A stretch of DNA of 64,000 nt from Aestuariispira ectoiniformans (GTDB lineage: Bacteria > Pseudomonadota > Alphaproteobacteria > UBA8366 > Aestuariispiraceae), in the NCBI RefSeq assembly GCF_025136295.1, contig NZ_CP062788.1, positions 1,457,001 through 1,521,000 of the forward strand, read 5' to 3'. The position numbers were made by a program, and so were the translations under genes. The notes under the pieces were generated by a model. The model made no database searches, was not told the DNA's origin, and saw nothing but the letters and a program-made list of their open reading frames with translations. Shown in pieces: positions 17,956 through 27,900 of this stretch; position 1 is the stretch's first letter, and every line of letters starts with the position of its first letter.

Positions 17956-18570
17956 TTGGTGAAAAAGCGTTCCTACAGGAAGGTCGGTTTGCTGGGCGGG
18001 TCGTTTAACCCTGCCCATGCGGGCCATCGCCATATTTCAATCGAGGCATTAAAGCGACTTGGCCTGGATGAGGTCTGGTGGCTGGTCAGCCCCCAAAACC
18101 CCTTGAAATCCGAGGCGGGGATGGCCACATTCGCGGCGCGACTGAATCGGGCGCGCGGCGTTGCCAATCACCCCCGTATCCGGGTAACGGATGTAGAGGA
18201 AAGATTGGGAAGCCGCTTTACCGCGGATACCGTGGGCTGGATGTCGCAACATTACCGCAATCATCGCTTTGTATGGTTGATGGGCGCGGACAATCTGACC
18301 CAGTTCCATAAGTGGGACCGGTGGCGGGAAATCGCAGGGACTGTTCCCATTGCTGTATTTGCCCGTCCGGGGTATGATTTAAGGGCATTGTCCGGGGTGG
18401 CAGCCCATGCATTGGCTGGGTCGCGAATACCGGAAAGTCGGGCGCGATCCCTGGCCGGGCATAAGCCGCCAGCCTGGGTGTTTCTGGCGATACGCCGTCA
18501 TCCTGAATCCGCAACCAGATTGCGGCAAGCAGGAGCGGCATTACATGACGGAGAGGAAAGTCATAGCTAG
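17956..18570 (+). CDS. nadD: Nicotinate-nucleotide adenylyltransferase
   Basis: A 204-residue NadD with the nucleotidyl-transferase motif GGSFNPAHAGHRHIS at 14-28 and FVWLMGADNLTQFHKW. It makes deamido-NAD from nicotinate mononucleotide. No ATG fits. TTG 17956 or the adjacent GTG 17959 is the start. The last 26 bases overlap the start of rsfS in another frame, a common arrangement. Confidence 0.94.
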   Translation: MVKKRSYRKVGLLGGSFNPAHAGHRHISIEALKRLGLDEVWWLVSPQNPLKSEAGMATFAARLNRARGVANHPRIRVTDVEERLGSRFTADTVGWMSQHYRNHRFVWLMGADNLTQFHKWDRWREIAGTVPIAVFARPGYDLRALSGVAAHALAGSRIPESRARSLAGHKPPAWVFLAIRRHPESATRLRQAGAALHDGEESHS

Positions 18571-18943
18571 CAAAAATGGGAAGGCCAATCCTTCCAACGC
18601 CTTGTTGAAACTCGTTGAAACGTCATTGGACGACGACAAGGCCCAAGCCGTTACGGTCATTGATCTGGCCGGAAAATCCAGCATTGCCGATTATATGGTC
18701 ATTGCCTCGGGTACTTCATCCCGTCAGGTGGCCGCGATGGCTGACCACATTCTGGAAAAAGTCAAGGAAAGTGGCCAGGAAGGCGCGACCATTGACGGTA
18801 AGACCCAGGGTGACTGGATTCTGGTCGATGCCGGTGACGTTATTGTTCATCTTTTCCGCCCGGAGGTTCGTGCCTTCTATAATCTGGAGAAGATGTGGGG
18901 CATCGAAATGCCTGAGGAAATCGCGATCTACGCCCAGGCGTGA
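18545..18943 (+). CDS. rsfS: Ribosome silencing factor RsfS
   Basis: A 132-residue RsfS/Iojap protein. Core blocks are VIDLAGKSSIADYMVIASGTSSRQV and DWILVDAGDVIVHLFRPEVR, followed by FYNLEKMWG. It binds L14 and keeps 50S subunits from joining 30S. ATG 18545 has AGGAG about 9 bases before it and lies inside the end of nadD; the frame is open further upstream but lacks a better start. Confidence 0.95.
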   Translation: MTERKVIASKNGKANPSNALLKLVETSLDDDKAQAVTVIDLAGKSSIADYMVIASGTSSRQVAAMADHILEKVKESGQEGATIDGKTQGDWILVDAGDVIVHLFRPEVRAFYNLEKMWGIEMPEEIAIYAQA

Positions 18944-18972
18944 TGGCCGGTTGATTGTAATCGGGTAACGTC

Positions 18973-19431
18973 ATGCGTGTTCATGTAGTCGCGGTCGGCC
19001 GCGCCAAGCGCGGGCCGGAAAAGGTCCTCTTTGACGCTTATGTAGAGCGTATCCGCTGGCCCTTTCAGTTGCATGAAGTTGAAGAAAAGCGTCCGCTCTC
19101 CGGTCCTGAGCTCAAGGCCCGGGAGGCGGATTTGCTGTTGGGTGTTGTTCCTGACGGTGCGGTCGTGGTCGCCCTGGATGAGCGTGGCAAGGCCATGGGA
19201 AGCGAAGACCTTGCGGATCGTGTCGGTCAGTGGCGCGACGAGGGGCGTGGCGACCTCGTCTTTATCATCGGCGGTGCAGATGGGCTGGATGAGCGCGTGC
19301 GCGCCCGTGCGGACCTATGCCTGTGTTTCGGCAAGCTGACCTGGCCGCATATGCTGGTGCGTGGAATGCTGGCGGAACAGGTCTACCGCTGTCAGCAGAT
19401 TCTGGCGGGTCACCCCTATCATCGGCGCTGA
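18973..19431 (+). CDS. rlmH: 23S rRNA (pseudouridine1915-N3) methyltransferase RlmH
   Basis: A 152-residue SPOUT methyltransferase. It has VVALDERGKAMGSEDLA, the SAM-binding knot FIIGGADGLDERV, and the C-terminal KLTWPHMLVRGMLAEQVYR region. It methylates pseudouridine 1915 of 23S rRNA. It ends the rsfS-rlmH run; the next gene is convergent with only 9 bases between the stops. Confidence 0.97.
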   Translation: MRVHVVAVGRAKRGPEKVLFDAYVERIRWPFQLHEVEEKRPLSGPELKAREADLLLGVVPDGAVVVALDERGKAMGSEDLADRVGQWRDEGRGDLVFIIGGADGLDERVRARADLCLCFGKLTWPHMLVRGMLAEQVYRCQQILAGHPYHRR

Positions 19432-19440
19432 CGGGGCGTA

Positions 19441-21021
19441 TCAGTCCTCAAGACGAAGATAACGGGTGGCGTTGGGGGCCATGACATGCTCTGACCAGCC
19501 TTTGATCCGGGTTGATAGCAGGGCGTGGGTGACCCGCGAATAGAGCGGCACCGTCAAATAGTCCCTCATCAAAAGAAGTTCGGCCTCTTTCAGATATTTC
19601 ATCCGCAAGTCGGGGGTGCTTTCTGCCAGGTCGAAAAGCCTCTCTACCTCCTGGTTGCCCGTTGGATACAGAGCCCGGTTGGAGCGGGGACTGTATAGAT
19701 ACAGGAAATTATAGGGGTCCTGATAATCGGCGCGCCAGGACCGGCGGATTATCTGGAAGTTACCATTGCGGATATCGGCCACAACCTGGTTGAAGGGTTT
19801 TTGGGTGATCGACAAATCCACAAAGATGTTCATCCAGAACCGTTTGGCGAGAACGGCCAGCCGTCGGCTTTGTGTGCTGTCTATGGTTGTCAATGTCAGG
19901 TGCAGCGGGCGGTCTTTGCTGTAACCGGCCTCTTTCATGAGCGCCACTGCCTGCGTCAGGGCGTCTTGCTGGGACCGGGCGGGGGCTGCTTCGGCGGCGT
20001 AGTCATGCATGCCGGGCACCAGACCGTAGGCAGGCGTTTCCTTGCTGTTGCGCGTGCGGACAAGGGCGTTGCGGTCAATGGCCAGATAGAGGGCCTGGCG
20101 GACCCGGCGATCACTAAGCGCGGTTACGTTCGGGTTCAGCAGAAACATGCTGAGCGATAAAACAGGCTGTGAGTGCACAACAAAATCATTGGCGTGATGC
20201 AGGCTGTCCACCTGGAAATAGGGGATAGCCTCCGCAAGGTCGGCATGTCCTCCAATTACAAAACGACCGGCGGATTGGCCTTCCGGTACATGGAGGAATT
20301 GTACCTCGTCAATGGTGACGCGACTGTTGTCGAAGAATTCCCTGTTGCGCGTTAGTGCGATCTTATCCTTGGAAATATACTGCAGCCGATAGGCACCGTT
20401 GCTGAACATATTTTCCGGTGCAGCCCAGCGGCTGCCTTTGCTGCGATACAGGTGGCTTGGCACCGGAAAGGCGGGCGGGCGGGCAAGTAATTCCAGAAAA
20501 TACGGGGCGGGCGAGGTCAGCCTGATACGCAGTGTCTGATCGTCAAGAGCCGCCACGCCTGTTTTAAGCGATGCCAGCTTTTCCAAGCTGATCGGCTCCG
20601 CCAGTTCGGCGAAATTCTGATGGTTTTCTATGATGCTGTAGTTTCCAGACAGGGATGCCTTCGGACCGATGGCGAACAGCCGTGCGAAGGCCAGTTGGAA
20701 ATCCCCTGCCGTGACGGGTGTGCCGTCCTGCCAGCGGGCGTCCGGCCTGATATGGAAGGTGTATTGGCGACCGTCTTTGGAAATGTCCCAGGATTCCGCC
20801 GTGCCCGCAATGATGCTACCGTCCGGCCCAAGAGCTGTCAGACCCAGGAAAAGATCGTTGAGGACGCGGGAGTCCATGCTGGTCTTCTGGCGTTGGGGGT
20901 CGAGGCTGGTCGGCATGCTGTTGGTCGCGCGGCGTAGCGTGCTATCCGCGAAGGAGGGAGATGACCACATCAGATTCCCTGCGATCAACAGGGTAATAAA
21001 CCATACTGCCTTGAATACCAT
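19441..21021 (-). CDS. Periplasmic oligopeptide-binding protein (SBP_bac_5 family)
   Basis: A 526-residue extracytoplasmic solute-binding protein of the OppA/MppA type. The signal peptide is MVFKAVWFITLLIAGNLMWS with cleavage near SFADS. Family blocks are TSLDPQR, FHIRPDARWQDGTPVTAGDF and RQALYLAIDRNAL. ATG 21021 fits the signal peptide better than the GTG at 21060, which would add 13 residues before it. No permease or ATPase gene is nearby, so it works with a transporter encoded elsewhere or alone in peptide recycling. Confidence 0.88.
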   Translation of the reverse strand: MVFKAVWFITLLIAGNLMWSSPSFADSTLRRATNSMPTSLDPQRQKTSMDSRVLNDLFLGLTALGPDGSIIAGTAESWDISKDGRQYTFHIRPDARWQDGTPVTAGDFQLAFARLFAIGPKASLSGNYSIIENHQNFAELAEPISLEKLASLKTGVAALDDQTLRIRLTSPAPYFLELLARPPAFPVPSHLYRSKGSRWAAPENMFSNGAYRLQYISKDKIALTRNREFFDNSRVTIDEVQFLHVPEGQSAGRFVIGGHADLAEAIPYFQVDSLHHANDFVVHSQPVLSLSMFLLNPNVTALSDRRVRQALYLAIDRNALVRTRNSKETPAYGLVPGMHDYAAEAAPARSQQDALTQAVALMKEAGYSKDRPLHLTLTTIDSTQSRRLAVLAKRFWMNIFVDLSITQKPFNQVVADIRNGNFQIIRRSWRADYQDPYNFLYLYSPRSNRALYPTGNQEVERLFDLAESTPDLRMKYLKEAELLLMRDYLTVPLYSRVTHALLSTRIKGWSEHVMAPNATRYLRLED

Positions 21022-21148
21022 AGCGCCCCAGCCATACTGTATTTGGTATCTCGTTACCACTTTTGGATATTCATGATAAAGGCTAATTAGCTAAAAACGT
21101 AAATTTTATACATCTGTATGGCAGCAGCTTGCCTTTGCGCCGGCTGAC

Positions 21149-21185
21149 AAAAAAAAGGCCCGGGGCGGATAACCTGCCCCGGGCC
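21149..21185 (-). terminator. Rho-independent terminator of the bacterioferritin operon
   Basis: On the minus strand, GGCCCGGGGC and GCCCCGGGCC form a perfect 10-bp stem with a 9-base loop, followed by eight T (21149-21156 as A on the plus strand). It lies just after the downstream bacterioferritin gene. Confidence 0.92.
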
Positions 21186-21216
21186 GATTGACTGGCTGAT
21201 GTAAAGGCGTGCGCCG

Positions 21217-21687
21217 TCAGCTCATCTGGTGCTGCATATAATTCTGCAGGCCCGCCTTGTCGATCAGGCCCAGCTGCTGTTCCAGCCAATAGGCGTGATC
21301 TTCCTCGGTATCCTTCAGCAGGGGCATCAGGATGTCGCGGGTACCGTAATCCTGTTCCTTTTCGCAAAGCGCGATGGTGTCTTTCAGGGCTTGTGCGACC
21401 TGATACTCATAGTCCAGGTCGCTTTGCAGCATCTCGGGAACCGTCTTGCCGATATTCAGGGCGTCGCGGCTGGCGACATCCGGCATGCCTTCCAGGAAGA
21501 GGATGCGTTCGATCAGCACGCGCGCATGTTCCAGTTCCTCTTCGCGCTCATGCTCGAGGCGCGTATACAGCTTCTCCAGGCCCCAGTCCTTATACATCTG
21601 GGAGTGTACGAAATATTGGTCGGAAGCGGACAATTCACCGGTCAGCAGCTTGTTCAGCGCGTCGATAACCTGCGGGGAGCCTTTCAT
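21217..21687 (-). CDS. bfr: Bacterioferritin, subunit lacking the heme-ligand methionine
   Basis: A 156-residue bacterioferritin. The ferroxidase residues Glu18, Glu51, His54, Glu94, Glu127 and His130 (E. coli numbering) are present in GELSASDQYF, EELEHA, DLDYEYQ and DTEEDHAYW. The heme-binding Met52 is Leu. Such subunits form iron cores but cannot bind the inter-subunit heme unless paired with a Met52 subunit. The upstream gene encodes exactly that partner, so a mixed 24-mer is likely. It is second of two genes in the operon, 86 bases after the first. Confidence 0.93.
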   Translation of the reverse strand: MKGSPQVIDALNKLLTGELSASDQYFVHSQMYKDWGLEKLYTRLEHEREEELEHARVLIERILFLEGMPDVASRDALNIGKTVPEMLQSDLDYEYQVAQALKDTIALCEKEQDYGTRDILMPLLKDTEEDHAYWLEQQLGLIDKAGLQNYMQHQMS

Positions 21688-21773
21688 GGCAAACCTCTTG
21701 ATGCGTTATTGTGTTGAGCAGGGGAAAGGGGCGGCTGCACGGTCGGCAGCCGCCGGGTAGAAGATGTTTGCTG

Positions 21774-22241
21774 TCAGGACATCTGGGACTGGTGGTAGTT
21801 CTGTTCGCCAACCATGTCGATCAGGCCAAGCTGCGTTTCCAGGAAGTCGATATGTTCTTCTTCCTCTTCCATGATGTGTTCCAGCAACTCGCGGCTGACA
21901 TAGTCCTTGATGCTTTCCGCATAGGCGATTCCGTCCACCAGATCCTTGCGGTTCGCCATTTCCAGTTTCAGGTCGCTTTCCAGCATTTCGCGGATGGTCT
22001 CGCCGATCATCAGCTTGCCCAGGTCCTGCAGGTTCGGCAGACCTTCCAGGAACAGGATACGATCGATCAGCTTGTCCGCATGTTTCATTTCATCGATGGA
22101 CTCTTTGACTTCCTTTTCGCCCATCTCTTCCAGCCCGCGGTCCTTCAGCATCTTACCGTGCAGGTAATACTGGTTGATCGCGGTCAGTTCATTAAACAGC
22201 ACCTTGTTGAGGTGCTTCAGCATTGTTTTGTCGCCCTTCAT
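21774..22241 (-). CDS. bfr: Bacterioferritin, heme-binding subunit
   Basis: A 155-residue bacterioferritin with all ferroxidase residues (Glu18, Glu51, His54, Glu94, Glu127, His130) and the heme ligand Met52 in IDEMKHAD. The frame is open to 22349, but ATG 22241 starts the standard MKGDK sequence with GGTGGAG upstream. It leads the two-gene bfr operon. Two Fur-like sequences lie 120-175 bases upstream, so iron control is likely. It stores iron as a ferric mineral and releases it through Bfd. Confidence 0.94.
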   Translation of the reverse strand: MKGDKTMLKHLNKVLFNELTAINQYYLHGKMLKDRGLEEMGEKEVKESIDEMKHADKLIDRILFLEGLPNLQDLGKLMIGETIREMLESDLKLEMANRKDLVDGIAYAESIKDYVSRELLEHIMEEEEEHIDFLETQLGLIDMVGEQNYHQSQMS

Positions 22242-22574
22242 CCGTCCGTCTCCACCTATTTGATTATATGCCAATCCGTCTCCGCGTCCTGTGGAATGGA
22301 TGCGGCTTCGATCCTGTACCCAATCTACGCCGGAAAATATTGATTTCAATAGAAAAGTAAGTAATTGATAATCGTTTTCAATATTTTTTTATTTTGAAAC
22401 CGATAATCGTTATCATATTTAAAATAATGAGAAGTATAGGGGGAAATACTTTATTTAATTTTACTTTGAGGAAATGTGCTTCTTGATCGGTTGTTTGCAT
22501 TTTTCTTGATATAAAGAAGGCCTCCGCAGCCGGGCTGGGAGACCTCAAAATAAAACCTGTCTGATCAGGGGGCG
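22242..22574. promoter_or_regulatory. bfr upstream region with two Fur-like boxes
   Basis: This 333-base gap is AT-rich. It holds ATTGATAATCGTTTTCAAT (22364-22382, arms ATTGA/TCAAT) and the palindrome GATAATCGTTATC (22402-22414), both close to the Fur consensus GATAATGATAATCATTATC. Nothing coding was seen. The left end also contains the bfr leader. Confidence 0.7.
22508..22544 (-). terminator. Possible terminator after bfd
   Basis: On the minus strand an imperfect hairpin GGTCTCC...GGAGGCC (22519-22544) with an inner CAGC/GCTG stem is followed by CTTCTTTATAT. The position, about 30 bases after the bfd stop, fits, but the T-run is broken. Confidence 0.5.
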
Positions 22575-22784
22575 TTAGACTTTACTGGGGGCCAGCAATG
22601 CATTGCCGCCAGCGCAGGCGCTGCCTGCATCCTCGCGCAGCATATCCTTGATATGACAACCGCATTTTCCACATTGCGGCGCACATTCATGGGCGCGGTA
22701 TACGGCCGCCACAGTGCGCGCACCACTGTCGGCGGCGCTTCGGATATCACGGTCAGTCAGACCATTACAAAGGCAGATGTACAT
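22575..22784 (-). CDS. bfd: Bacterioferritin-associated ferredoxin
   Basis: A 69-residue [2Fe-2S] protein with the Bfd cysteine pattern Cys4, Cys6, Cys38 and Cys41 (MYICLCNG and CAPQCGKCGC). It passes electrons to heme in bacterioferritin so that stored iron is released. ATG 22784 gives the conserved MYICLCNG start; a TTG two codons earlier is possible. It lies upstream of the bfr operon on the same strand, with a separate promoter region. Confidence 0.93.
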   Translation of the reverse strand: MYICLCNGLTDRDIRSAADSGARTVAAVYRAHECAPQCGKCGCHIKDMLREDAGSACAGGNALLAPSKV

Positions 22785-22799
22785 ACTCAATTACCTGCA

Positions 22800-22835
22800 A
22801 TTGCGAACAGGTCGCAATATTAGCTGTAATTGCGA
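22800..22835. promoter_or_regulatory. Repeated ATTGCGA sites before bfd
   Basis: ATTGCGA-ACAGG-TCGCAAT forms a 7-bp-arm inverted repeat (22800-22818), and a third ATTGCGA follows at 22829-22835. Directly upstream of bfd, it looks like an operator. The binding protein is not known; it does not match the Fur, RirA or IscR consensus I know. Confidence 0.5.
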
Positions 22836-23051
22836 GTCAGAGTCAATACGAAAGTGTGATTTAAAATGTTATGGCGACGGTATGGCAATTAAGGTTTTGT
22901 CGTGTCGCGCAAGCGGGAACCATTGTACGGCTGTATCTATCTGATAAAGTGACTAAAGGGGCTTGCTGCATCATGGTTTGATGCCCATTTTCCGGTGGTT
23001 TCAGGGGAATGGGCAGGCGCATTTGGAAGGTGGGCTTTCTTTTTGGGTATA

Positions 23052-24926
23052 TTGGTCAAGCAGTTTGGTTCTTTGCGGAAGGGTGGATTTCCGGCCCTTC
23101 TTCTGGCCTTTGCCTTAGGCGGCTGCAGTCTGTCCCAATCCCTGTTGCCGGAAGAAAAAGACAGCTCTCCCGTGGCCCTGGAAGATGCCCAGCGTCAGTC
23201 CCTGCCTTATGAAGTCCATATCAACGGCGTCGAGCAGGAAGACGGGGCCTTGCTGGCGCAGTTGCAGGAGGTGAGCAACGCGATCCGGCTTGAGGACCGG
23301 CCACCGTCGAGCCGTGTCGGGCTGCAGAGGCGGGCAGAAGACGACCAGGAGCGCTTTGTCACTGTTCTCAAATCTTTCGGATTTTACGATGCGACTGTCG
23401 ATTTTGATGTGTCGCCGGAAACCTCGGCAGCGGAAAAGGTTCAACTGACCTATCGGATCGACCCGGGATCGGTCTATTTGCTGGCGGAGGCTGAGATCGC
23501 CTTGGTCCGCGACGGGCACAGTGAACGCCGCCCCCTGACGGATGCGCAAATGGAAAAGACCGGCCTGCAACTTGGTATGCCGGCGAAGGCCGACCCGATT
23601 ATCGAGGCGGAAAAACAGGTTGTGGAATTCGTTCGCCGTGAGGGCTTTCCCCTGGCGCATGCGCAAAAGCGAAGCGTGATTGCCGATACCGAGAGGAAGA
23701 CGCTTTCCGTTACCTATCGGATAGAGGCGGGAGAAAAGGCGGTCTTCGGGGACACGAGGGTTTTCGGGGCGACGGAGGTCGATAGCGACTTTATTGCCAG
23801 CTACCGGGAGTGGGAGCGTGGCGCGCAGTTCGATCCGGAGCAGGTGTCGGACATGCGAACTCAACTGGCCCGATCCAACCTGTTTGAATCGGTTACGGTC
23901 AAACCTGCCAAGGCGGTTACGCCTGACGGCGAAATCCCGATGGAGGTCGAGGTTGTCGAACGGAAGCACCGGACCATTGGTGGTGGCGTGGACTATTCGA
24001 CGGCTGACGGGCCGGGTGCCAATGCGTTTTGGGAGCACCGGAACCTGATGGGCGCGGGGGAGCGTTTGAGGCTTCGCCTGAAGGCATCCGCGCTTGAACA
24101 GGGCGGCGAGGCCGATTTCCGCAAACCGCAATTCCTCAGGGACAGGCAGCGTCTGGTGGCGGAAGGCGAGGCAAAGAATTTCGATACAGAAGGCTATCAG
24201 GGGGTGCTCGCCAGCGGTTTTCTGGGCGTGGAACGTGAATTATCGAAAACCTGGTCTGCTACGGTCGGTGGTGTTCTTGAATATTCCGACCTTGCCGGGG
24301 CAAACTCGCCGAATGAACAATTTTATCTCGGCGGGCTTCGGACGATGTTGCGCCGGGACAGTACGGATAACCTGCTTGATCCCAGCAAGGGCAGCCGGTC
24401 GGAGATCGAAGTCGCGCCCTATACCAGCCTGACGGGGAAATCCTCCCAGTTTGTGCAGGTGGCATTGGGCGGTTCTCGCTATTACTCCATTGATGAGGAT
24501 AAGAAGTGGATTATCGCCGGGCGCGGGCGTGTGGGTATGATTTTCGGCGATGAACTGGAGGCACTGCCCTCGAACAAACGCTTCTTCTCCGGTGGTGGTG
24601 GGACCGTGCGTGGCTATGAGTTCCAGTCCATCGGGCCGCTTGACGGGGAAAACGAGCCGACCGGAGGCCGCTCCACCATTGACCTGGGGGTGGAGCTTCG
24701 CGCACGCCTTACAGAAGATATCGGCCTTGTTCCCTTTATCGAGGGCGGCAATGTCTTTGACACCAGCACGCCAGACAGTTTCGATTTGTTCTGGGCCGCC
24801 GGACTGGGCATTCGATATTACACCGCGGTGGGCCCGTTGCGCTTCGATGTCGCGATCCCCCTGGATAAGCGGGACAATATCGACGACGATTTCCAACTCT
24901 ATTTCAGTATCGGGCAGGCGTTTTGA
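23052..24926 (+). CDS. tamA: Outer-membrane translocation protein TamA (BamA/Omp85 family)
   Basis: About 624 residues. A signal region (GGFPALLLAFALGGCSLSQ, with a lipobox-like LGGC) is followed by POTRA repeats (to about residue 300) and the C-terminal Omp85 barrel (VGGGVDYSTADGPGANAFWEHRNLMGAGERL; ending LYFSIGQAF with the terminal Phe of outer-membrane proteins). The TTG at 23052 places the signal peptide at the N-terminus; a GTG at 22995 would add 19 residues. tamB begins inside its stop codon, so the two make the inner-to-outer membrane TamAB complex. Confidence 0.9.
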   Translation: MVKQFGSLRKGGFPALLLAFALGGCSLSQSLLPEEKDSSPVALEDAQRQSLPYEVHINGVEQEDGALLAQLQEVSNAIRLEDRPPSSRVGLQRRAEDDQERFVTVLKSFGFYDATVDFDVSPETSAAEKVQLTYRIDPGSVYLLAEAEIALVRDGHSERRPLTDAQMEKTGLQLGMPAKADPIIEAEKQVVEFVRREGFPLAHAQKRSVIADTERKTLSVTYRIEAGEKAVFGDTRVFGATEVDSDFIASYREWERGAQFDPEQVSDMRTQLARSNLFESVTVKPAKAVTPDGEIPMEVEVVERKHRTIGGGVDYSTADGPGANAFWEHRNLMGAGERLRLRLKASALEQGGEADFRKPQFLRDRQRLVAEGEAKNFDTEGYQGVLASGFLGVERELSKTWSATVGGVLEYSDLAGANSPNEQFYLGGLRTMLRRDSTDNLLDPSKGSRSEIEVAPYTSLTGKSSQFVQVALGGSRYYSIDEDKKWIIAGRGRVGMIFGDELEALPSNKRFFSGGGGTVRGYEFQSIGPLDGENEPTGGRSTIDLGVELRARLTEDIGLVPFIEGGNVFDTSTPDSFDLFWAAGLGIRYYTAVGPLRFDVAIPLDKRDNIDDDFQLYFSIGQAF

Positions 24927-27900
24927 GTAGCGGGCCCAAGGATGTCAGCCATGACGTGATCGCCAAGCCCTCCGTCTGGCGGAAGGGTGCTGTCTATGTG
25001 GCCGCGGCCCTTGTGGCGCTGGCGGCTCTCATCGCCATCGCGGGAAGCGGCCCCGTTCTGCGACTGGCCCTGCCGACGGTCAACCATCTGCTGTCCGGGG
25101 CTGTGGACGGGCGGTTTGAGTTGCGCGGCCTGTCCGGCAGTCTCTGGTCCCGGCTTGCGGTGGAAGAAATCAGCCTAGAACAGCCCCAATCCGGATTGGC
25201 CGTGGATGGTGAGGGCTTTGTGCTGGACTGGTCGCCGCTGGCGCTTTTCACAGGTGTTCTTCGGGTTGATCAACTGGAGTTGGGAAGGCTGGCGGTCACA
25301 TTGCCGACAGCCTTCGACAGTGGCAGCACCAAGACGCAGGACGGGGGCGGTATGCCGGTTCTGCCGTTGTCACTGCGAATTGGCCGGGTGGATATACCCG
25401 AGATTGCGGTTACAAAACCGGATACGGGGCAGGTCTATTTATACTCGCTGTCTGCTGCCGCACAGGTCGAGGATAATCAGGATGCACGACTTCATCTGAA
25501 CCTTGAACCCAGCGGAGATGAGGCGGATTTTCTTCGGGCCGAGGTTGGCTACGAGGCTGATGCTCGCAATCTGGATATAGATGTTAAGGGGGCATTTGCC
25601 CGGGACGGCCTCGTCATGGCGTTGGCGGGGTTGCCGCCTGCGCAGGCAACGGACGTAGATTTCACGCTTGCGGGGAAGGGTGCGCTTGAAGATTGGCACG
25701 GTGCCGTGCGGGCCGAAGCGGCGGACAGGGGAATGCTGTCGGGCGATGTGACCCTTGGATATCGCGAGACGGGTTTCCCCTTTTCCTTTCAGGGAGAGGC
25801 GAGTGTCGCCGAAGGCCTGACGCCTGATATCCCGGTGGCCCTGACCCAGGGCATTGCGGTTGAGGCTGCTGGTCAGATGTCAAAGTCCTTCGGCCAAATC
25901 CGTGATATCAAACTCAATATCCGCCAGGGTGACTATGTCGATACGGAGGTTTCAGGAAACCTGAATCTTGAAGACAGCCGCCTTTCGATCAGACTTCGCA
26001 CAGACCTTGCCCCCGGCCTTGCGCCTCTGCTTGCCCTGCCGGTTTCCTGGCAGGGGATGACACTGAATGCCGGGGCGGAAGGGCCGCTTGCTGCACCTGT
26101 CATCAATGCCGATGTTACCGGTTTGGATGTGGTGGCGGATGGCGTTTCCGCCGATGCGCTGTCTGTCATCGGTCAGGCGTCGCCTGCTGAGGATGGCTGG
26201 GCCGTGGCGCTGGACCTTGCATCGACAGGGCAGGAATGGACATCTCAACCCCTGAACGACCTGCTGCCAAAGGCCTTGACGGCCGCGTTGGCGGCCCGGC
26301 TGTCTGAAGATGGACGTCATATTGACCTGACAAATCTTGATCTGCCTGCCCTGGCGCTTTCCGCCAGCGGTTCGGCGGAACGCGACAGCGACGGAAATAT
26401 CGCGGACCTCGCCCTGACGGCGGATATGGCCGACCTGTCGCGGGTGGCCCCGCTGACCGGCCTTGACTTGAGCGGTGCGGGCAGCCTGCGCCTCACAAAG
26501 GCGCATTGGACGCCTGACGGTGGTAATGCGCAGCTCAGCGTGAGTGGACAGGGCCTGTCCTGGGGGCTGGCGGAACTGGATCACATCATCGGCGAGGCTC
26601 CTGACCTGCAGGCGGTTTTATCCCTGACCAAAGACTTTGATCTCATTGTTCCGCAGTTCGACGGGACCGCGGCACAGGCAAAGCTACAGGGTAATCTCAG
26701 GCTGACGGATGCTTTCGGTCGGATCGGGACGGATTTCACCGTAGATGCCGCACCCGGGATCGTGCCGCCCGGCATCGACGTCGGGCTTGCCAAGGGGGCG
26801 ACGGTTATCGGCAAGATCGCCGGGCCGGTTGCGGCCCCGACCGGAGCCGTCGATGTCAATCTCCCTCAGATCTCTGCCGGCGGTGAAACGCTTGATGCTG
26901 TGACAGTTCACAACGTGCTCACGTGGTTGGACGATGGCAGTCCCAAACTGGCCTCCGAAGGAAAACTCAAATTGCGCGGGCGTGCTTTTGCGGCCTCTGC
27001 ACAGAGCGTCTTTGCGCCGGACCGGTTACAGGTGGATAAACTTTCCCTGACGTCGCAGGGGATGGCCGTTTCCGGGGCGCTGTCCATGCCTGATTATGGT
27101 CTGCCGATGTCGGGAAGGCTTTTGGTCGGGGAGCTCGACGCCGGCCTGCTGGCGCTGTGGGGCATCCCGGTCAATAAAGGGGCCACGCGGGCGCAGATTG
27201 ATTTCCTTCCCGACGGTGTGCGCCAGTCCATTAAGGTTACGGCCTCGGTGCGGGACCTGGAGGCCCTCTCGGGGGAGGGGCCGTCGGTGCATATTGGTGC
27301 CGTCGGGCTGGACGGGCGCGTCGATGATGCTTTTGGCTCCCCCTATATGGATTTGGACGGTTCGACGGAAAACCTTGCCTATGGTGACGTGAAACTGGAT
27401 CAGGTCAAAGTCGGGGCCAAGGGCACTTTGATCAATCTTGCGGTCGATACGGACCTGTCCGGCCATTTTGCCGGGGACTTGCCCCTGACCTTGAAGGGCC
27501 ACGCGGCTGTTGCTCTGGACAAGGGGCAGAAAGTAACACTTCCCGACGTTCGGATAACCATAGGTGATCAGGCGCTAAGAAACGACGGGCCTATAGAGTT
27601 CAGCAGCGGAAAGGCGGGCGATCTCAACCTGTTGGCGGCGATCGTGGAAGAGGGCGGTGGCCGCCTGTCGATGGATATGTCTGTTCGCCCCTCGAAATCA
27701 GCCGTGCTGCGGGTTTCGGGCAAGGAAATCCACCTGGGGCCTTGGGCGAAGTTATTCCAGGCCCCGGCGATCAGCGGCCAGGGGGCGGTAGAACTGGACT
27801 ATCGCGAAACAGCAGGACAGACGCCTGAGGCCCATGTCAACGCCAGCATCAATGAAATCGGTCTGGATCGTGCTGGTGACATGCCGTCTTTTGATCTGCG

